DNA of 64,000 nt from Mucor racemosus (Eukaryota; Mucoromycota; Mucoromycetes; Mucorales; Mucoraceae): positions 2,356,001-2,420,000 of the forward strand of contig JAPEHQ010000006.1 in assembly GCA_027405735.1 (NCBI GenBank), read 5' to 3'. Below, piece after piece: positions 59,218-64,000 of this stretch (position 1 is the stretch's first letter; every line of letters starts with the position of its first letter). The notes beneath the pieces were generated by a model. The model ran no database searches. It saw only the letters and a program-made list of their open reading frames with translations, and was not told the DNA's origin. A program made the position numbers and the translations under genes.

Positions 59218-60403
59218 GAACAACAACAAGAAACTTCTTTTTACGATAGTTTTGCATCTTCTTCCAACAACATAAATATCACACCATTACTACAAGAGAA
59301 TAATACAAAGAATAGTATAAAAATCTCACAAGATTTTGTTCATCCTTCGGTCAACAGTTACAGGTAGCGTATTTTTTTATGAAAATAAAAAAGTGTTTTT
59401 TCTAACGAAATTTTTTAGAGAATATAAAATTGAAATTGTGCAGCAACCTTCAAGAGCCAGGATGTGCGGGTTTGGAGATAAAGACAGAAGACCTATATCG
59501 CCTCCACCTATATTAAAATTAACAATTTTAACCAAGAATGGACAGGTCATCAATCCAGAGTAAGTATTATTCTGTAGTTTTTTTTTTTCAAAAAGACAAA
59601 AAAAAGTTGATAATATCTGTACAATCAATAGAACATTTGATATTTCGTTTTTAGTTTCCATGTGTGACGCATGTCAACAAATTCAATCTGTAGAAAATAA
59701 TAAGAATGATCCTTCATCAATAACAACAGAAAATACAACGATAATCTCAAAGACATTAGAGAAATTTTCAACTCAAATTGTCAGTTTTCCAAACAATGTT
59801 ACGGATGAACCAGGAAAAGATCAATACACAGCTGTTAAAATGAGAAATTTAGTGGGCTCTTCTGTCGCATCTGCCACAAAGTTATATGATATTGATGGCA
59901 ATCTCGGTATATTCTTCATATTTCAAGATATAAGTTTAAGAACGGAAGGAATATTTCGATTACAATTTTCTCTTATTGATATTGGATCGTAAGTGAAAGA
60001 ACATTCGAAATGATCACAGTTGTCTTACCATCTACATAAACATCTTCGCATCATTTGATTCTAGACCTCATTCTCATAACGTAAATACAACGACTGTATC
60101 TCAAGTTTTATCAGTGGTTGAAACAGATCCTTTTGTGGTTTATACAGCTAAAAAGTATCCCGGTGTTGTTCGTAAGTTGTTGTTACATACTACAAGAAAG
60201 AAAAAAAAAAAAAAGAAAAAGTTTTTTAAAAAGTGACCTATCTAGATTCTACTCCACTTTCAAAATGCTTTGCCCGACAAGGTATTAAAATACCCATTCG
60301 TAAAGAAAAAACCAATCATAAAACTAGCAAAAGAAGTGCTAAAAAATCATCATTAACGACGGTTGATCTGTCAGAAAATGACACAGACGAAGATGAATTA
60401 TAA
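58498..60403 (+). CDS. Velvet-domain regulator with Q-rich N-terminus
   Basis: Fungal-specific transcriptional regulator of the velvet family (VosA/VelB/VeA/VelC), which controls development, sporulation and secondary metabolism by DNA binding as dimers. Exons 58498-59363, 59419-59559, 59632-59988, 60065-60171 and 60246-60403 give 542 residues. The first exon is Gln/Asn/Ser-rich with long CAA repeats (59,085-59,232). The velvet domain starts near residue 289 with IEIVQQPSRARMCGFGDKDR and RPISPPPILKL, continues FLVSMCDACQQ, YDIDGNLGIFFIFQDISLRTEG and FRLQFSLIDIG, and ends with FVVYTAKKYPGV, TPLSKCFARQGIKIPIRKEK. The tail is basic then acidic. Which paralogue this is cannot be told by eye. Confidence 0.9.
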
Positions 60404-60818
60404 CAATTAATAAAATAATCAATAAATGCTTGTACTGTGCTAGTGTTACTTTCTGATAACGTCTTATTTCCTTTTGCTGATTTGTATTTTATAATGGGGT
60501 ACCCGATTTTTATATTACATCTCTTTTTATTCAAGTTTTTTTTTGGAATGATGAACGGCAAACAAAACTGATGTTCAATTGACTTTTGCTCATTTCCTTT
60601 TAAGACATATAGATACCGTAACCTTGGATCTAATTAAATCTCAGTTCAGGTGCTGTGCATGGCCTTGTTGGAGAATTATGAATGACGATATGTCGTTGAA
60701 TATATACAAGAGATGTTAAAGTAGACATTTTAGAGACAAAATAGATGGAGAAACGAGATGATATTTAATATAAATGAATCAATCTCAACCATTCTTTTAG
60801 AGAGTAGTCTCATAATTA

Positions 60819-60854
<36 letters not shown>

Positions 60855-61576
60855 AAAAAGCATACAAGAGACATATGAGGTTTGAAACTAATACTTGTAT
60901 CCTCAAATTTTCACAAAAAAAAATATGAATATAATCCTCAAAATGTCTAGTTTTTTCTCAAATAGCCCAGATATGTTTACACTTAATAAAATAAGTGGTT
61001 AAAAACTCTATAAAAATGATTTATCAGAAAATATTTACAATAATTACACTTCGATATATTCAATACAACACAAGTATTGGGATGAGAGATAAATAATAAT
61101 ACTGCAGACAATCACCAACTCAATCAAATGCAAATCGCCCTGGATTTACACATATAGTGTTTCCGTATTTCGGTTAAAAATCCCATAATTGAATATCGTG
61201 ATGCATTATACGGACAAGTTAGCCGTTTTATCAAGAAATTGGCCGTTTTAAATCAAAGTATTTATCATCACCATGTAAAGGCGTGCGATAAGGTATGTTT
61301 TTAAATATAGATCAATATAAGATTTTGTGTTTTTCCCAAATAAAAAAAGAAAAATAGTCATTGAACATTTTGAGAAAAGGGAAAATTTCTTCTAAACATT
61401 ATGAATATCCGTTCTCCTTTTAATCCAATACAGCATGCATTACTTGGAAATGAAAAATAGAATCATGCGTTCATATGGCATAACGCAAAACTTGGTTATG
61501 TTTGTTGCCTATTTAATCAAGAAGTTTTATTCAAGCTGATGTAGTTTTTATTGTATTTTAACATCTCGTAAAAGAA
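60404..61576. other. Intergenic between velvet and MFS genes
   Basis: AT-rich spacer with an A-run at about 60,823-60,852. No gene or RNA is recognised. Confidence 0.45.
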
Positions 61577-63772
61577 ATGAGTAGTATTCATACAACATTA
61601 AACGAAAAGGTTTCAACACAACAACAAGGATCTGATGATGAACAAAAAGTCTTTTATTTCACTCATCAACTTACTCTTGATCAAGCTGTAGTTAACAGAT
61701 TGTCTCATATCTCCAATCAGACAGATGTGTCGACTCAAATTGATAAAGTTAGTATGATTTACGATGAAAAAAAAACTAATAGATCATCTGTAATATCCAA
61801 TCTGTCAAATGCGTTAACTATACATGAACCAGGTATGTTGTAGATTTTATAAAAATCCTTTGAAAATAAATATCAACGCTTCTTTTTAAAAAGAATTTCT
61901 ACCAGAAGAATCAAATAACTATGGATGGTTTGTGGTTTTAGCAGCATTTTTATCTCAAGTTGTTGGATTGGGAATCATTATGAGTTGGTAAAGTAGTTTC
62001 TTTTATATATATATATATATATCATAGATTAGATTCTAATCATTATTTTTTTTTTGTGCCTATAGGGGTAAATCAAGCGAAATTTATAGTAAAATGGATA
62101 GATATTTTTATTAATAATTATGTATAAAAAAAACAAGGTGTAATGCAAGATTATTATGAACAAAATGTATACGGACAGGATAGTTCAACAATTATCAAAC
62201 TAAGTCTTGTTGGCGCACTGGGAAACTTTAGTCTGAATGTATTTAGTCCATTTGTTCAAATACTAGTTTCAACCATTGGTATAAAATCAAGTATTTTATT
62301 AGCAACGACTTTAAGTGTTGCCGGATTAGAACTATCAAGTTTTACTACAATGGTAGTAACATAGACCCTCCCCTCCCCCCTTTTTTTTAAAAAAAAAATG
62401 TAAATGCCAACCATATTTTCTATAATGATATTGTAGATTTGGCAATTACAATTGAGTCAAGGCATATTATTCGGAGCAGGCGGTTCCATTATTTTCTATG
62501 TATGTGAGTATATGAATTCGGCATTATAAAAAGCTGATATTATTGAATATGTAGATCGGGATGAGTGGTGTACAGCAATGGTTTTCTCATAAAAAAGGTG
62601 GTATAGCATTAGGCATTGCAACAAGTGGGTCTTGTGTTGGTGGCCTCATTATGCCTTTAATCATCACTCCTATCAATAGACATTTTGGCGTCAGTATGTA
62701 TGTATATTATGGCATGAATTTTGGCATAATACATGTATATCCTAACTACTTGACAGCTGCTTTCGGATTCTCGGGGGTATCACATGCATACTTTATCTTA
62801 TATCAGGTTTTTTATTTAAAGACAAGACTACTGCATGTCAAAGTGGATCTAATGATGAAGAGGCTGGATCTTCTTGTATCGAATCTACTGCAATTAAACC
62901 AATTATACAAGCTGAAAAACCAACATTCAAACAAATATTGATTTCTCCATTTAAAGTAATACAATTTGGTGTGCTCAAAGATGTAAACTTTGTCCTTTGG
63001 TGTGTGGCCGATATTGTGATTGAATTGAGTTATTATACTCCATTATTCTTTTTACCCTGTAAATATGAGAACCAAGATCAATTTATGAATATGTAATTAA
63101 TGCTGTTTATATAGCATATGCAACATCTTTGGGGTTGAAAGATACAAAGGGATCATCCTTGATTTCAATTACTGCTTCATGTAACGCCATTGGAAGGATT
63201 TTTGCAGGGTAAGTTTTTATTTTAAGGGGTAAAAAAGAAAATTCAGGAATCAAATCAAAGGCGGGTAAAATAATAAAAAGGAGGGAAACCAGCAAAAAAA
63301 AAAGGGGGCACTGTGAGATTATGGAATATAGATAAATTAAATGGAGTATCATAGAATTATAGCAGATTATATTGGTCATATCAATACAGTGATTATTACA
63401 AGCTTCCTTGCTGGTTGTAGCGCATTTTTAGTCTGGACATTTGCCTATAATTTCACTTCGCTTGTATTCTTTGCATCGATTTTTGGGTTTTTCGGAGGTG
63501 CATTTGTAACGTTAGGGCCCTCAACAACAGCTATTATAACAGGAATGGATAGATTTAAATCAGGGTATTCCATGTTTTTGTTGGTTACTGTGGTAGCAAT
63601 GTTTGGACCTAATCTTGCTGGTGCATTAGAGGCTTATTTTACTACAAATCATCACCAAGAGCCTTATTTAACGTATAAATTATTCACTGGATGTGGTTAT
63701 ATCCTGGGAGTTGTTATTATGATTGTACTGAAATGGAGAATCAACCAAGGCAATTTGTTCTCAAAGCTCTAA
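61577..63772 (+). CDS. MFS permease, monocarboxylate-transporter type
   Basis: Plasma-membrane-type major facilitator of the fungal MCT-like group. Exons 61577-61832, 61894-61987, 62066-62067, 62138-62352, 62437-62499, 62555-62697, 62757-63058, 63115-63208 and 63355-63772 give 528 residues with a continuous frame. The N-terminal tail of about 85 residues is cytosolic and polar. The first membrane segment is YGWFVVLAAFLSQVVGLGI, followed by SWGVMQDYYEQNVYG (family pattern), LFGAGGSIIFY, QQWFSHKKGGIALGIATSGS, CFRILGG, a central loop (about 280-330), and GRIFAGIIADYIGHINTVII in the second half. The transported acid is unknown. A 2-nt exon (GG) is required to join exons 2 and 4 in frame. The acceptor of exon 2 could also lie 12 nt further on. 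Confidence 0.87.
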
Positions 63773-63948
63773 AGATACAGTACATATAAATCTTCTTCTA
63801 TTAAAACACCGTTTATTTCACATCCAATCGACTCCTGCTTTGCAGTAGTTTTGTTGCCCTTTATTTATTAATAAACTTACATTGATTTAGTTCTTTTCAT
63901 TTCTAGTTTTTCTTTTTGATATTTTAACTTTTAATTTCATAATTTAAA

Positions 63949-64000
63949 ATGTCTTCTTCGCCACGATTCTGGCAAAAATTAGGAATAGGAAAGCAGCATA
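63949..64000 (+). CDS. Start of an unidentified gene (cut by window end)
   Basis: ATG followed by 16 open codons reading MSSSPRFWQKLGIGK up to the window end, preceded by an AT-rich leader about 180 bp after the MFS stop. Too short to identify. Confidence 0.4.
   Translation, partial: MSSSPRFWQKLGIGKQH

Noticed and set aside
60823..60852. Poly(A) run as a possible retrotransposon tail
   Set aside because: No adjacent LINE sequence or target duplication is seen; an isolated A-run.
1..64000. CRISPR arrays, bacterial-type operons, rRNA genes or intact tRNAs
   Set aside because: No regularly spaced identical repeats with unique spacers, no rRNA signatures and no foldable complete tRNA were seen; the sequence is eukaryotic.

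Overview
The window is AT-rich nuclear DNA of a fungus, most likely a Mucoromycota (Mucorales-type) species. The support is short introns of about 45-150 nt with GT..AG ends, fungal families (velvet factor, Zn-cluster/Fungal_trans regulator, V-ATPase subunit H, complex I B12 subunit), long polyglutamine tracts and heavy loads of degenerate transposons. I rebuilt exon structures by hand. Every complete multi-exon gene listed keeps a continuous reading frame from start to stop, but no transcript data were available.

Layout. 0-9.1 kb is a gene island: a C78-family (ZUP1/Mug105-like) peptidase cut by the window edge, NDUFB3, an ACC-synthase-like aminotransferase, V-ATPase subunit H, and a low-complexity acidic protein with four basic/aromatic modules. 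9.1-26.3 kb is gene-poor and repeat-rich. It holds two copies of an unclassified repeat family (called F2 here) and copy A (15,488-22,181) of a CACTA-ended transposon carrying nested insertions. 26.3-36.1 kb is a second gene island: a polyQ Zn-cluster transcription factor, eIF4E and ribosomal protein eS6 (divergent pair), ribosomal protein uL22, and a phytochelatin-synthase-like protein that has lost its catalytic cysteine. 37.9-46.0 kb is a third F2 copy split by the inverted CACTA copy B (39,091-44,423). 47.2-48.6 kb is a decayed O-acetylhomoserine sulfhydrylase gene. 49.6-55.3 kb is a nearly intact LINE (ORF1 with two CCHC knuckles; ORF2 with endonuclease, reverse transcriptase and a zinc-binding C-terminus) on the minus strand. 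58.5-64 kb is a third gene island: a velvet-family regulator with a Q-rich N-terminus, an MFS monocarboxylate-type permease with an apparent 2-nt microexon, and the first codons of another gene.

The most unusual system is the pair of CACTA-ended elements. They have matching CACTACGG ends, short target duplications, TGCACATG-type subterminal repeats and no recognisable transposase. They carry a captured piece of a cytoplasmic dynein intermediate-chain gene (last WD-repeat region with a splice donor), seen three times at different stages of decay. Because the copies differ by insertions, they provide empty sites that date and define several smaller elements: two TA-flanked elements, two solo LTRs with 5-bp duplications, and one element with a 12-bp duplication.

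Host gene functions are mostly housekeeping (translation, vacuolar acidification, respiration) plus regulators (velvet, Zn-cluster). The islands look like ordinary euchromatin separated by transposon-rich blocks.
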